Assembly: GCA_947167635.1 (NCBI GenBank)
Contig: CAMVIT010000030.1
Location: 1-35,188 of the forward strand
From: F23-D06 sp947167635
Lineage (GTDB): Bacteria > Bacteroidota > Bacteroidia > Bacteroidales > WCHB1-69
Length of the DNA: 35,188 nt
Direction: 5' to 3'
The translations under genes and the position numbers were made by a program. Positions 27,012-35,163 of this stretch are shown here, piece after piece. Below the pieces are notes generated by a model, which searched no databases, was not told where the DNA came from, and was given only the letters and a program-made list of their open reading frames with translations. The stretch's first letter is position 1; every line of letters begins with the position of its first letter.

Positions 27012-29069
27012 ATGAAAAAGTACGCTTTCACCACTTTGTCATTGGTACTTTGTTTTTTTATTCTCACAAGTTCCACGACTATGACGACTAAAAAGAAACC
27101 CAAAAAATTGAAATCCGGCGTGACGTTGTCCAACCTTGACAACACGGCGGCCCCCAACTTTGACTTTTACCAATACGCTTGTGGCGGCTGGATGAAACTC
27201 AATCCCCTTGGGGCTGAGTATGCGCGCTACGGCAGTTTTGACGCCCTTGGCGAGAATAACCAGAAACAGCTGCAGGACTTGGTGGTCAAAATAGCGGCGC
27301 AGAAACACGCGCAGGGCACCGTTGAGCAGAAAATCGCAGATCTCTACAATATCGGTATGAACACCGACCAATTGGAGAAACAGGGCAACCAGCCCATTCA
27401 GGCTGAATTGCAGGATATTGCCAGTTTGCAACGCAACAGATTCTCCACGCAGTTGGCTGAGATGCTCCTCGAAGGCCATTCCTGCTTCCTGGGTATCTAT
27501 GGCTCCGCCGACCCTGACAACAGCAGCATGACCATAGCCCACTTCTGGCAAAGCGGCCTCGGTCTCGGCGACCGCGACTACTACCTCGAAGCTGAACAAC
27601 AGCATATCCGCGATGGCTATGTCAAGCTGATGACGGACATGTTCCGCATGTCGGGTTACAGCAGGATTGCCGGCTTTGAAGGCGATGAACAGGAGATGGC
27701 ACAGCGCGTGCTGGCCCTCGAAACCTGCATGGCTGATGCTTTCATCGACAAGGTGACCCTTCGCGACCCCTACCAGAGCATCCACAAATGCACGGTTGCG
27801 GATTTCCAGAAGTCCATCCCTGCTATCGACCTTAACGCTTACCTCAAGGTGCTGAAAGTCAACCCCGACACCGTCAATGTGGGTATGCCGGCTTATTTCA
27901 AGTCCCTCAGCCGTATCTTGACCATCTCCGATTGGGAGGTGATCAAGGCTTATTTGGCTTGGCAGGTTATCAACTCCGCTGCCTCTTACTTGAGCGATGA
28001 GTTCGTGAATGCCAACTTCGACTTCTACGGCAGGGTGCTCTCTGGCAAGCAGGTGGATCGTCCGCGCTGGAAACGTGTCATTGGCACGCTGAATGGCACG
28101 ATGGGGGAGGCGCTTGGCCAGATGTATGTGAAGGAGTATTTCCCTGCCGAGGCCAAAGCCCGCATGGAGCAATTGGTCAAGAATCTGCAGTGGGCTTTGG
28201 GCGAGCGCATCAAGAATTCCACATGGATGACCGCGGAGACCAAGAAGAACGCCCTTGAGAAGTTGGCCGCCTTCCGCGTGAAGATCGGCTATCCCGACAA
28301 GTGGCGTGACTACAGCGGGTTGCAAATCAGCAACGACAGCTATTACGCCAATGTGGTGCGCGCCCGCCGCTTTGAGACCATATACGAGTTAGCCAAAATC
28401 GGCAAGCCCGTCGATCCCACGGAGTGGTTCATGACACCGCAGACCGTCAATGCCTATTACGAACCCAACACCAACGAGATATGCTTCCCCGCCGGCATAC
28501 TCCAACCCCCGTTCTTTGACATGAATGCGGACGATGCTGCCAATTATGGTGCCATTGGTGTGGTCATTGGCCACGAAATGACGCACGGATTCGACGATCA
28601 GGGCCGCAACTACGATGCCAAGGGCAACCTGACCGACTGGTGGACAGCCGAGGATGCCGAGGCTTTCAAGTCCCGCGCCCAGCTCATTGTGGATCACTTC
28701 AACGCCATTGAGGTCGCTCCCGGTGTCTATGGCAACGGTTCGTTCACCCTGGGTGAGAACATCGCCGACAATGGTGGCCTCAATGTCTCCTATGCTGCCC
28801 TCCAGAAGGCCAAGCAGGATGGCGGCATCCAAGGCAACATGGACGGCTTCACCCCGGAACAGCGTTTCTTCCTGGCGTATGCGGCTGTCTGGGCCAACAA
28901 CATCCGTCCCGAGGAGATATTGCGGCGCACCAAAACAGACCCGCACTCGTTGGGCAAGTGGCGCGTGAACGGCACCCTGCCGCATATCGACGCTTTCTAT
29001 GAGGCTTTCGGCATCAAACAGGGCGATCCGATGTGGCTCGAACCCTCCAAACGTGCTAGAATTTGGTAA
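27012..29069 (+). CDS. Exported M13-family (neprilysin/PepO-like) metallopeptidase
   Basis: The ATG at 27012 gives 685 aa with a signal sequence (MKKYAFTTLSLVLCFFILTS) and no proper lipobox. The N-terminal M13 domain starts with NFDFYQYACGGWMK. The catalytic domain has the zinc motif HEMTH (521-525) in VVIGHEMTHGFDDQG, the third ligand Glu582 in GENIADNGG, and the substrate-binding stretch NGTLPHIDAF. The end, MWLEPSKRARIW, keeps the final Trp but lacks the Cys of the mammalian CxxW tail. It cuts peptides on the N-terminal side of hydrophobic residues in the periplasm or at the surface. It has its own promoter. Confidence 0.95.
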   Translation: MKKYAFTTLSLVLCFFILTSSTTMTTKKKPKKLKSGVTLSNLDNTAAPNFDFYQYACGGWMKLNPLGAEYARYGSFDALGENNQKQLQDLVVKIAAQKHAQGTVEQKIADLYNIGMNTDQLEKQGNQPIQAELQDIASLQRNRFSTQLAEMLLEGHSCFLGIYGSADPDNSSMTIAHFWQSGLGLGDRDYYLEAEQQHIRDGYVKLMTDMFRMSGYSRIAGFEGDEQEMAQRVLALETCMADAFIDKVTLRDPYQSIHKCTVADFQKSIPAIDLNAYLKVLKVNPDTVNVGMPAYFKSLSRILTISDWEVIKAYLAWQVINSAASYLSDEFVNANFDFYGRVLSGKQVDRPRWKRVIGTLNGTMGEALGQMYVKEYFPAEAKARMEQLVKNLQWALGERIKNSTWMTAETKKNALEKLAAFRVKIGYPDKWRDYSGLQISNDSYYANVVRARRFETIYELAKIGKPVDPTEWFMTPQTVNAYYEPNTNEICFPAGILQPPFFDMNADDAANYGAIGVVIGHEMTHGFDDQGRNYDAKGNLTDWWTAEDAEAFKSRAQLIVDHFNAIEVAPGVYGNGSFTLGENIADNGGLNVSYAALQKAKQDGGIQGNMDGFTPEQRFFLAYAAVWANNIRPEEILRRTKTDPHSLGKWRVNGTLPHIDAFYEAFGIKQGDPMWLEPSKRARIW

Positions 29070-29121
29070 TTAATCACTGGAGTGATGCAATGGCGTCCTC
29101 CCTAAATCCTATACATTTTTT

Positions 29122-30075
29122 ATGACACAAAACAAACTCGCCGTTATTGCCTTTGGCGGCAATGCTTTGTTGAAAAGCAATCAAAAAGGCACCTACGCTG
29201 AACAAATCCAAAACGTGACAGAGACCTGTCGTTGCCTGGTCCCGATGATGAAGGCCGGCTACCGTATGGTCATCGGCCACGGAAACGGACCGCAAGTGGG
29301 CAATGTGATGTTGCAGCACAAGGCCGGGTCGGAGACCTACGAAGTGGCGGACATGCCCCTGAATTTCTGCGTGGCCGAGACACAAGGCTCCATCGGCGCC
29401 CTTATCGAGGAGGGCTTCCGCCGCATCTTCGCCGAGGAGGGCTGGGACCGCGACACCGTGACGCTGCTCACCCATGTGGAGGTGGACGCCAACGACCCGC
29501 TTTTCAAGAATCCCACCAAGCCCGTCGGCCCCTATTGTTCCAGAGAAGAGGCCGAAGCCTACCATCGGGAGACGGGTGATATCTACAAGGAAGACCCGAA
29601 GGGTAACGGATGGCGCAAAGTCGTGGCCTCGCCCAAGCCCATTCGCATACAGAATATCAAACTCGTGCGCCAACTCGCCAACCAGGGCATTATCGTTATC
29701 ACTGTGGGCGGCGGCGGCATCCCGGTGGCCAATATAGACGGATATCTGCAGGGCGTGCAGGCTGTCATCGACAAGGATTTGGCCTCCGCCATCACGGCCG
29801 TGGAAATCAACGCCGACGAGTTCTATATCCTCACCGATGTGCCCAAAGTCTATATCAACTTCCGCAAACCTGATGAGAAGGCTCTCGATGTGATTACGGT
29901 TTCGGAAGCCAAGCAATACTTGGAAGAGAAACAATTCACGGAAGGTTCAATGGCGCCGAAGATGCGTGCCGCCATTATGTTTGTGGAGAAGACGGGTCAT
30001 ACCTGTATCATCACCGAAGCAGGCCGCTTGGGCGATGACGCCTGTGGCACACGAATCGTCCCTGACGGGGAATAA
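29122..30075 (+). CDS. arcC: Carbamate kinase
   Basis: This 317-aa amino-acid-kinase-fold enzyme is typical of ArcC. It has AFGGNALL at the N-terminus, MVIGHGNGPQVGNVMLQ, the carbamate-kinase-specific GYLQGVQAVIDKDLAS and GSMAPKMRAAI, and the closing TEAGRLGDDACGTRI. It makes ATP and carbamate from carbamoyl phosphate and ADP (or the reverse). It lies 52 bp after the M13 peptidase. No arginine deiminase or ornithine/putrescine carbamoyltransferase is in the window, so the source of carbamoyl phosphate is unknown. The gene meets the minus-strand gene at 30090 tail to tail, 14 bp apart. Confidence 0.96.
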   Translation: MTQNKLAVIAFGGNALLKSNQKGTYAEQIQNVTETCRCLVPMMKAGYRMVIGHGNGPQVGNVMLQHKAGSETYEVADMPLNFCVAETQGSIGALIEEGFRRIFAEEGWDRDTVTLLTHVEVDANDPLFKNPTKPVGPYCSREEAEAYHRETGDIYKEDPKGNGWRKVVASPKPIRIQNIKLVRQLANQGIIVITVGGGGIPVANIDGYLQGVQAVIDKDLASAITAVEINADEFYILTDVPKVYINFRKPDEKALDVITVSEAKQYLEEKQFTEGSMAPKMRAAIMFVEKTGHTCIITEAGRLGDDACGTRIVPDGE

Positions 30076-30095
30076 AGCAATATCTTGCCTTATTC
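30070..30095. terminator. Possible shared hairpin between convergent genes
   Basis: GAATAAAGC pairs with GCCTTATTC (one mismatch) around an 8-nt loop. The two arms contain the stop codons of both convergent genes, each ending in a Glu codon plus TAA. It could serve both strands, but the stem is AT-rich and has no long T run. Confidence 0.3.
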
Positions 30096-31331
30096 TTTCG
30101 CAAGCTTGTTTGCCAACGGTCGTCCGGTATCCCTGTTCCAACTTAATAAAGACAGGAACAACGCTGCCAAACTGACGGCCAGAAGACGGTAAGTGAACCA
30201 CCCGTGCAGGTAATCGTGCTGATACAGCACCATATACCAAAGGAGTGGCCCTGTTGCGACAGCCAAGTACAACACGGCCATCTTCCATCGTGACCTGCAG
30301 AACCGGAACAAGGAGATTCCTGCAAAAAATATCAGTGACAGGCACACCATGTCCAAGGGCAACATTTTGACATTCCATACGATGGTGTCCCAACGGGTGT
30401 GCTCCTCGGCGGTGATGTGACGAATGGCGGCACCGGATGCGTCCCCAAAGACATTTTCCCCTAACACAATGGTCCCTATCAACCACTTTGTGGCGAAGGT
30501 GAGGGCATAGCCGACACTCCATAGCAGGCAAAACAATGCAATCTGCTGAATTGTTTCCGCCATCTTTTGCTCTTTGGAATCATATAGGGACAACCAGACC
30601 AGCAGCGGCCATCCCAATGTCAGCACGGGAGTGGTCAGCAGGTCGAAATAGCAGGTCAGCGAGGCAGTGACGAAGAATATCATCCCAAGGGATGGTGTGC
30701 GGGGACCGGCACGAATTACAAGAATGGAGGCGGCCAGCGACAATGCCCAGACAGGGAAGAACTGCATGGAAAACTGGGTTGCGAAGCCGTTGACCAGCAC
30801 CCAGCTCACCACCCAGACCAAGGTTTTCCACAATCCCGCACGCGGGTAATAGCAACAAATGAAGAGCGCGAATAACAGCGCAATGGTCAGGGACATCAGC
30901 CGCTGAAGCGTCGTGTAGGAAGTGACAGCCAGGACAATCCGGAAAAGGAACGTGCTGCCATGCCAATAGCGTGCATAGTCGATGGGGACAAGTGTCGTGT
31001 CATGTTGCGTGAGCTTGTACAGGGCGCCGGTCTGGTCGTACATGGGCATCGTGTTCATGCGTGTGACGGCCGCCGCCGACCGAACGGGATGTGTGCGGTC
31101 GATGGTGTGGATTTGGTTCAGAATCAGGGCGTCGGTGAAGTTGTCGCGTCTGCAGGACTCTTCGTCAATGAGCGCGCGCGGATAGTTGCCTTCCATGAAA
31201 AGGGTGACGGCCGCCTTTTCGACATGGCGCTTCACGGCACGGTCGGGCAACATGCATGACAAAACCGCAAAAAGGCAGTACAAAGCTATCAATATGAAGA
31301 AAACAACAAGATACTTAGCGATCTTTTTCAT
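30090..31331 (-). CDS. Multi-TM membrane protein, possible GT-C-like glycosyltransferase
   Basis: The start is the ATG at 31331 (413 aa); the 4-codon extension to TTG 31343 is unlikely. It has one N-terminal TM, then a loop of about 95 residues, then about nine more TM segments. The loop contains IDEESCRRDNFTDALIL and, at its end, a YARYWHG motif just before the second TM. A long first extracytoplasmic loop with acidic residues is the layout of GT-C glycosyltransferases, which use polyprenol-linked sugars. The gene overlaps the end of the GT2 gene by 17 bp, which suggests translational coupling, and such pairs act together in O-antigen or surface-glycan decoration. I do not recognise a named family, so this function is inferred from context. 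Confidence 0.72.
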   Translation of the reverse strand: MKKIAKYLVVFFILIALYCLFAVLSCMLPDRAVKRHVEKAAVTLFMEGNYPRALIDEESCRRDNFTDALILNQIHTIDRTHPVRSAAAVTRMNTMPMYDQTGALYKLTQHDTTLVPIDYARYWHGSTFLFRIVLAVTSYTTLQRLMSLTIALLFALFICCYYPRAGLWKTLVWVVSWVLVNGFATQFSMQFFPVWALSLAASILVIRAGPRTPSLGMIFFVTASLTCYFDLLTTPVLTLGWPLLVWLSLYDSKEQKMAETIQQIALFCLLWSVGYALTFATKWLIGTIVLGENVFGDASGAAIRHITAEEHTRWDTIVWNVKMLPLDMVCLSLIFFAGISLFRFCRSRWKMAVLYLAVATGPLLWYMVLYQHDYLHGWFTYRLLAVSLAALFLSLLSWNRDTGRPLANKLAKE

Positions 31332-32247
31332 CCTGACATTCAAATTGGATCACTTTTAGTTCGTAATTTTTCTTGTCTTTTTTAATGATGACATCCAGAC
31401 ATAGCCCTGTGAAAAATGTCACCAAACCGGCTATGGCCAGGAAACCGGCGCAAAACAGTGTCGGGAAACGAGGCACCAAGCCTGTTTTCAAGTATTCCAC
31501 GAAGACCGGCACGAGCAGGGCGATGGCCACCACGATCATGATGATGGACAAGGTCCCGAAGAAAACCAGCGGTCGATATTCCATGAAAAGGGAAAAGATG
31601 GTTTTGAGAATCTTGTATCCATCCTTGTAGGTGTTCAGCTTGGAATCGCCGTGTTGGCGGTCCATGTATTGCGTGGGCAGCTCGTGGAGGGTGAACCGCT
31701 TGTCCAGTGCGTGGATGGTCATCTCCGTTTCTATCTCGAAATTGTCGGACATGACTGGGAAAAGTTTGACGAAGCGCCGGCTGAAGGCGCGGTATCCTGT
31801 CATGATGTCATGCACGTTGGCATGCCACAATCCATTGATCAGACGGCGTACCAAACGGTTGCCGAAGTTGTGGAAAGGTCGTTTGTTTTCTTGGAAATAG
31901 GTGGTGGAAAGTCTGTCGCCGATGACCATGTCCACGCCTTCCTCGATTACGGTGCGCACGAACATTGGGGCGTCGGCGGGGTCATAGGTGCCATCGCCGT
32001 CCACCATCAGGTAGCAGTCGGCCTCTATCTCGCGGAACATCCGCCTGACGACATTCCCCTTCCCCTGCGCGGGTTCCTTACGGACGACGGCACCCGCCTC
32101 TTCGGCCAAGGCCGCCGTCCGGTCTGTGGAATTGTTGTCATACACGAAGACGGTCGCCTCGGGCAGCGCGGCCCGGAAGTCGCGCACCACGCTGGCAATG
32201 GCATGTTCCTCGTTGTAGCAAGGGATAAGTACGGCAATGGAGGGCAT
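31315..32247 (-). CDS. GT2 glycosyltransferase, polyprenol-phosphate type
   Basis: This 310-aa GT-A enzyme has the N-terminal IPCYNEEHAIASVV, DNNSTDRT, the metal-binding DGD motif (83-85, MVDGDGTYDP) and MTGYRAFSRRF, like dolichol-phosphate mannose synthase and GtrB. Two C-terminal TM segments (about 226-250 and 265-290) anchor it, as in bactoprenol-phosphate glycosyltransferases. It would load a sugar onto undecaprenyl phosphate at the inner face for later transfer on the other side. The downstream multi-TM gene overlaps it and is a good candidate for that transferase; no GtrA-type flippase is seen. It starts 13 bp after the YpfJ-type peptidase. Confidence 0.93.
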   Translation of the reverse strand: MPSIAVLIPCYNEEHAIASVVRDFRAALPEATVFVYDNNSTDRTAALAEEAGAVVRKEPAQGKGNVVRRMFREIEADCYLMVDGDGTYDPADAPMFVRTVIEEGVDMVIGDRLSTTYFQENKRPFHNFGNRLVRRLINGLWHANVHDIMTGYRAFSRRFVKLFPVMSDNFEIETEMTIHALDKRFTLHELPTQYMDRQHGDSKLNTYKDGYKILKTIFSLFMEYRPLVFFGTLSIIMIVVAIALLVPVFVEYLKTGLVPRFPTLFCAGFLAIAGLVTFFTGLCLDVIIKKDKKNYELKVIQFECQDEKDR

Positions 32248-32260
32248 GGATAACTGTGTT

Positions 32261-33112
32261 TTATAGGTCGCTGTAATTACCCTGGAAGGTGGTTCCGCCG
32301 TTGATGTCGCCGGTGGTGAAGCCCTTCTTGAGCCATCTCATGCGTTGTTGGGAGGTGCCGTGGTTGAACGATTCGGGAGTCGCATAGCCGCGCGCCTTCT
32401 TTTGCAGGTAGTCATCGCCGATGACGGAGGCGGTGTTGATGGCCTCCTCCAAGTCACCGTCCTCGAGGGACCCGAACATCTGGTTCTCGTGATGCGCCCA
32501 CACGCCGGCATAGTAGTCGGCTTGCAATTCGATGCGCACGCTGATCTGGTTGCTCTCTGTTTGGCTTACCTGTGCCATCTTCTGGTGGGCTTGTGAGAGG
32601 GTGCCGCGCAGGTTCTGCACGTGATGGCCAACCTCGTGGGCGATGACGTAGGCGTAGGCAAAGTCACCGTCGGCACCGAGCGTCTGGCGCATGGAGGAGA
32701 AAAAGGAGAGATCGATGTAAACCGTCTGGTCGGCAGAGCAGTAGAAGGGACCGACAGCGGCGGTGGCGTTGCCGCAAGCCGACTGCACCTGGTCGGTGAA
32801 CATGACTAATTTGGGTGGAACATACTGCTGGCCGATCTTTTTGAACTGCGCACTCCACACATCCTCGGTGCTGGCCAAGATTTTCTTGGTGAACGAGGCC
32901 AGTTCCTCCTCCTCTGCAGTGGGCGTGTAGTTGGTCTCTGTGCTGGCTCCGCCGGCGTTGATGTTCTGCATCACCTCGGCAGGATTGCGGCCCATGAGCA
33001 GCGCAATGATGCCCACGATGATGGTGCCGCCAATGCCCAAGCTGACGCCGGCGGCTCTTCTACCACGTCGATCTTCAACGTTGGTACTTTCTCTTCTTCC
33101 TTCTAAATCCAT
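32261..33112 (-). CDS. ypfJ: YpfJ-family putative neutral zinc metallopeptidase
   Basis: This 283-aa protein matches the YpfJ (zinc_peptidase, PF04228) family. It has the N-terminal MDLEGRRESTNVEDRRGRR, one TM segment (about 23-40), the sequence ACGNATAAVGPFYCSADQTVYIDLSFF, and the zinc motif HEVGHH (159-164) with IELQADYYAGVWA as the third-ligand region. The catalytic domain would face the periplasm. The cellular substrate of this family is unknown. It lies 45 bp downstream of the two-TM protein gene and 13 bp upstream of the GT2 gene, so it is in the middle of a four-gene minus-strand unit. Confidence 0.93.
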   Translation of the reverse strand: MDLEGRRESTNVEDRRGRRAAGVSLGIGGTIIVGIIALLMGRNPAEVMQNINAGGASTETNYTPTAEEEELASFTKKILASTEDVWSAQFKKIGQQYVPPKLVMFTDQVQSACGNATAAVGPFYCSADQTVYIDLSFFSSMRQTLGADGDFAYAYVIAHEVGHHVQNLRGTLSQAHQKMAQVSQTESNQISVRIELQADYYAGVWAHHENQMFGSLEDGDLEEAINTASVIGDDYLQKKARGYATPESFNHGTSQQRMRWLKKGFTTGDINGGTTFQGNYSDL

Positions 33113-33157
33113 TGTTTTTAAGTTTTTAAGTTAATAATTGAGTTGGTAATTGTCGGG

Positions 33158-34612
33158 TTAGGGCAGAGGGCTCTCCACACATTCCACGATGCCATTGCGG
33201 GTGGCCGTGATGCGGAAAGAGCGGTATTCGGTCTGTTCGTTATGGATGAACTGCAGTACGATATGCAGCGGATAGATGCGCTGGGTATGTATGGTCTCCA
33301 GCTCCCCCTGTTGGTTGACGGCATCTAACGCCAGGTCGGGATCGTCCATCTTCAGCATGAAATGCTGGATGTGGAGCCGCATAATGTCGTGGATACCGGT
33401 GAAATCGTAGCGGTATTGGTCCCGGAGCTGCTCGTTGCCGATGTGCACCTGCTTGCGGTAAAGCAGGGTCTGCTCGCCAAGAAGAGTGTTGTCGGCCTCT
33501 AAGTTGGAGCGTCTGCGCAACGCCAGCACCTTTTCGGGAGTCTTTGTCTCGTCAATATAGTCCACGCCCTCCTTCATCCATCCTATCTGCGTGCCTTTGA
33601 ACTGGATAAGGGTCTTGATGTCGAAATACTTGTCCTTGAGCTTGTAGGCGAAACGGCCCCGGAAATACTCCTTGACGCGGTCTTTGAGGATGTAGGATAC
33701 GACAAGGATGAAGAGGATGAGCATGGGGGAGTTGCCTAAATGGGCTTGCAGCGGCAGGGTGATGAGCACATATATGAACATCGCGATGCCGGCGGCGATG
33801 CCGAAGACAAGCTGTTGGGCGGCCTGACTGTCGGGTTCGGTGTCGGCTTTCAGGTAGAGGGCGCTCTCGATGTTCTTTTTCAGCAGGCCGTGGCGGAGCA
33901 CCAGCTCGCGGTTCTCGGCCTTGCCGTCCTCTTCCAGATGGCTGTAGCCCTGTTGGGTTTTGTAGGCACGTTCCTTCAGGAGAAATTCTGTGAGCTCGCG
34001 TCGTACGGTGACGGTCTCCTCGGAGGATTGGCGGTGCAAATGCCGCACGAGGCGGGTGATCTGCACGTCGGTGAGGTGGCTCATATACTCGTCGGCGTAG
34101 GCGAACACATCCACCTGCGGGCGCGGAGTCTCGGCGGAGCGGACAGCCCGGTAGCTCTCAAGGACCTGTGTGACGCACGTCATTAGTTTCCGGCAGCCGT
34201 CGGTTAATGCATTGGGGTCCTGTAGTGCCGTGAGGGCGACCACCTCGTTGCGCAGGGCGCTCTTGAAGATGGCCGCGAACAGGCGGACGTGGAAGTTGTA
34301 CTCGCTGAGGTTGGCCTCCGTGGGCTGCTCGAGGTATTTCTGCAGCTGCTTCCTGACGTTCTGCAAGGGGATGGCCTTCCCGTCTGTCATCTCCGAAAGG
34401 CGGAAACTGGGAGTGATCAGGCGCACGTTAGACTTCACGTCGCGGTAGAACTGCTCCTTGCCGTATGTGGAAGGGTTGATGTCCAAGCTGTAAGGCACGA
34501 AAATCCACGAGTTGACGGTGAAGTCGTTCACGCTGTCGTGCTCGCTCCCGGCGAATCCGACCTTGAATTCGATGGAGAACTTGTCGTGGATTTTAGTGGT
34601 TACGTTAATCAT
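33158..34612 (-). CDS. Unrecognised 484-aa protein with two central TM segments
   Basis: I do not recognise a family. The N-terminal half (1-265) is soluble and charged, with a likely helical region at about 200-260. Two hydrophobic segments follow, at about 268-288 and 293-309, joined by a very short loop. The C-terminal 175 residues are again soluble and end with a beta-rich part (IVLQFIHNEQTEYRSFRITATRNGIVE). The layout suggests a membrane hairpin with both soluble parts in the cytoplasm. Translation is supported by a well-placed promoter, an ATG start, a long open frame and close spacing (45 bp) to ypfJ. It leads the minus-strand unit ypfJ-GT2-multi-TM gene. Confidence 0.8.
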   Translation of the reverse strand: MINVTTKIHDKFSIEFKVGFAGSEHDSVNDFTVNSWIFVPYSLDINPSTYGKEQFYRDVKSNVRLITPSFRLSEMTDGKAIPLQNVRKQLQKYLEQPTEANLSEYNFHVRLFAAIFKSALRNEVVALTALQDPNALTDGCRKLMTCVTQVLESYRAVRSAETPRPQVDVFAYADEYMSHLTDVQITRLVRHLHRQSSEETVTVRRELTEFLLKERAYKTQQGYSHLEEDGKAENRELVLRHGLLKKNIESALYLKADTEPDSQAAQQLVFGIAAGIAMFIYVLITLPLQAHLGNSPMLILFILVVSYILKDRVKEYFRGRFAYKLKDKYFDIKTLIQFKGTQIGWMKEGVDYIDETKTPEKVLALRRRSNLEADNTLLGEQTLLYRKQVHIGNEQLRDQYRYDFTGIHDIMRLHIQHFMLKMDDPDLALDAVNQQGELETIHTQRIYPLHIVLQFIHNEQTEYRSFRITATRNGIVECVESPLP

Positions 34613-34637
34613 AAGTGAACCTTCCGTTTCGAAACCG

Positions 34638-34645
34638 CAAAAATA
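34638..34645 (-). promoter_or_regulatory. -7 promoter element of the minus-strand four-gene unit
   Basis: The minus strand reads TATTTTTG followed by CGGTTTCGAAACGG, in which GTTTCGAAAC is a perfect 10-bp palindrome lying at the expected transcription start. It is about 26-33 bp before the ATG at 34612. Confidence 0.65.
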
Positions 34646-34764
34646 ATAAAAATTGCGAAAACATAAATGAACTGGAGAACTGTTTTGAAAGGGTGAAAAA
34701 AAGGAAATTATATACTTGATGGCACAAATAAGATTTTCTTCGTCTTTTTTTTATTTGGGCGTGC

Positions 34765-34822
34765 CGGCGCGGCGGCGGAAATCACGTCACATCCGCATAC
34801 GCAATCCAATGCCGCCGCGCCG
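34765..34822. repeat. Inverted repeat, 12-bp GC-rich arms
   Basis: CGGCGCGGCGGC (34765-34776) is the exact reverse complement of GCCGCCGCGCCG (34811-34822), with a 34-nt loop. It is flanked by GGGCGTG on the left and TCGGGCTTTCCGCT on the right, a pairing I associate with repeats in other Bacteroidota, from memory only. Confidence 0.75.
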
Positions 34823-34838
34823 TCGGGCTTTCCGCTCT

Positions 34839-34935
34839 AATGATTTTGGCTTAGAAGCCACCACCATTCCGTGAGACGCGAAGCGTCAAGCGGCACCTCC
34901 ATCTCGCCAGGGAACGCATTCCCGCCAAAATCATT
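34839..34935. repeat. Nested inverted repeats enclosing three small hairpins
   Basis: The arms AATGATTTTGGC (34839-34850) and GCCAAAATCATT (34924-34935) are perfect reverse complements. Inside lie GACGC-GAA-GCGTC (34875-34887) and GGGAA-CGCA-TTCCC (34910-34923). GGCTT-AG-AAGCC (34848-34859) shares three bases with the outer arm, so two folds compete. I find no gene here; the frame of about 90 codons at 34871-35146 is repeat sequence. Confidence 0.7.
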
Positions 34936-35045
34936 CCCGCTTCAATCCCTCACGCAGGCTCGTCGAACCCCGCATCCGTTTCGCGGCGAGCAGCGCACAC
35001 CTTCGTCTCAACAAGCTCCCGCGCCGCGACTTTCCCGCGCACGCG

Positions 35046-35106
35046 CCCCTACCAGGGGTTGCAGCGCTACCAAGCTCTTGCCCCTGTCGGGACAGCTCAA
35101 GGAAAA
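35046..35106 (+). repeat. Dispersed hairpin repeat, copy 3, with adjacent hairpin
   Basis: CCCCT-ACC-AGGGG (35046-35058) is a perfect hairpin. After 8 bp comes copy 3 of the 40-bp unit (35067-35106), about 83% identical to copy 1. Its stem arms differ from those of copies 1 and 2: CTGTC-GG-GACAG is now the better pairing. Between 34936 and 35045 there is also an 8-bp pair TCGCGGCG/CGCCGCGA (34981-34988 and 35022-35029). Confidence 0.7.
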
Positions 35107-35155
35107 TGATTACCTCTATTGTCCCGGAGGGATACCCTCTCAATAACCCCACCTT

Positions 35156-35163
35156 TAGTTTTG
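35156..35163 (+). promoter_or_regulatory. -7 promoter element for a gene beyond the right edge
   Basis: TAGTTTTG followed by CAGCGTC fits the TAnnTTTG-CAG pattern seen before other genes here. It lies 25 bp from the window end and points right, so a plus-strand gene probably begins just outside. Confidence 0.5.

Noticed and set aside
29073..29086. ATCAC-TGGA-GTGAT hairpin after the M13 peptidase gene
   Set aside because: Only 5 bp, AT-rich and with no T run, so not convincing as a terminator.
34871..35146. 91-codon plus-strand and 73-codon minus-strand frames in the right intergenic region
   Set aside because: They are made of inverted-repeat sequence, with no signal, motif or promoter at a fitting distance.
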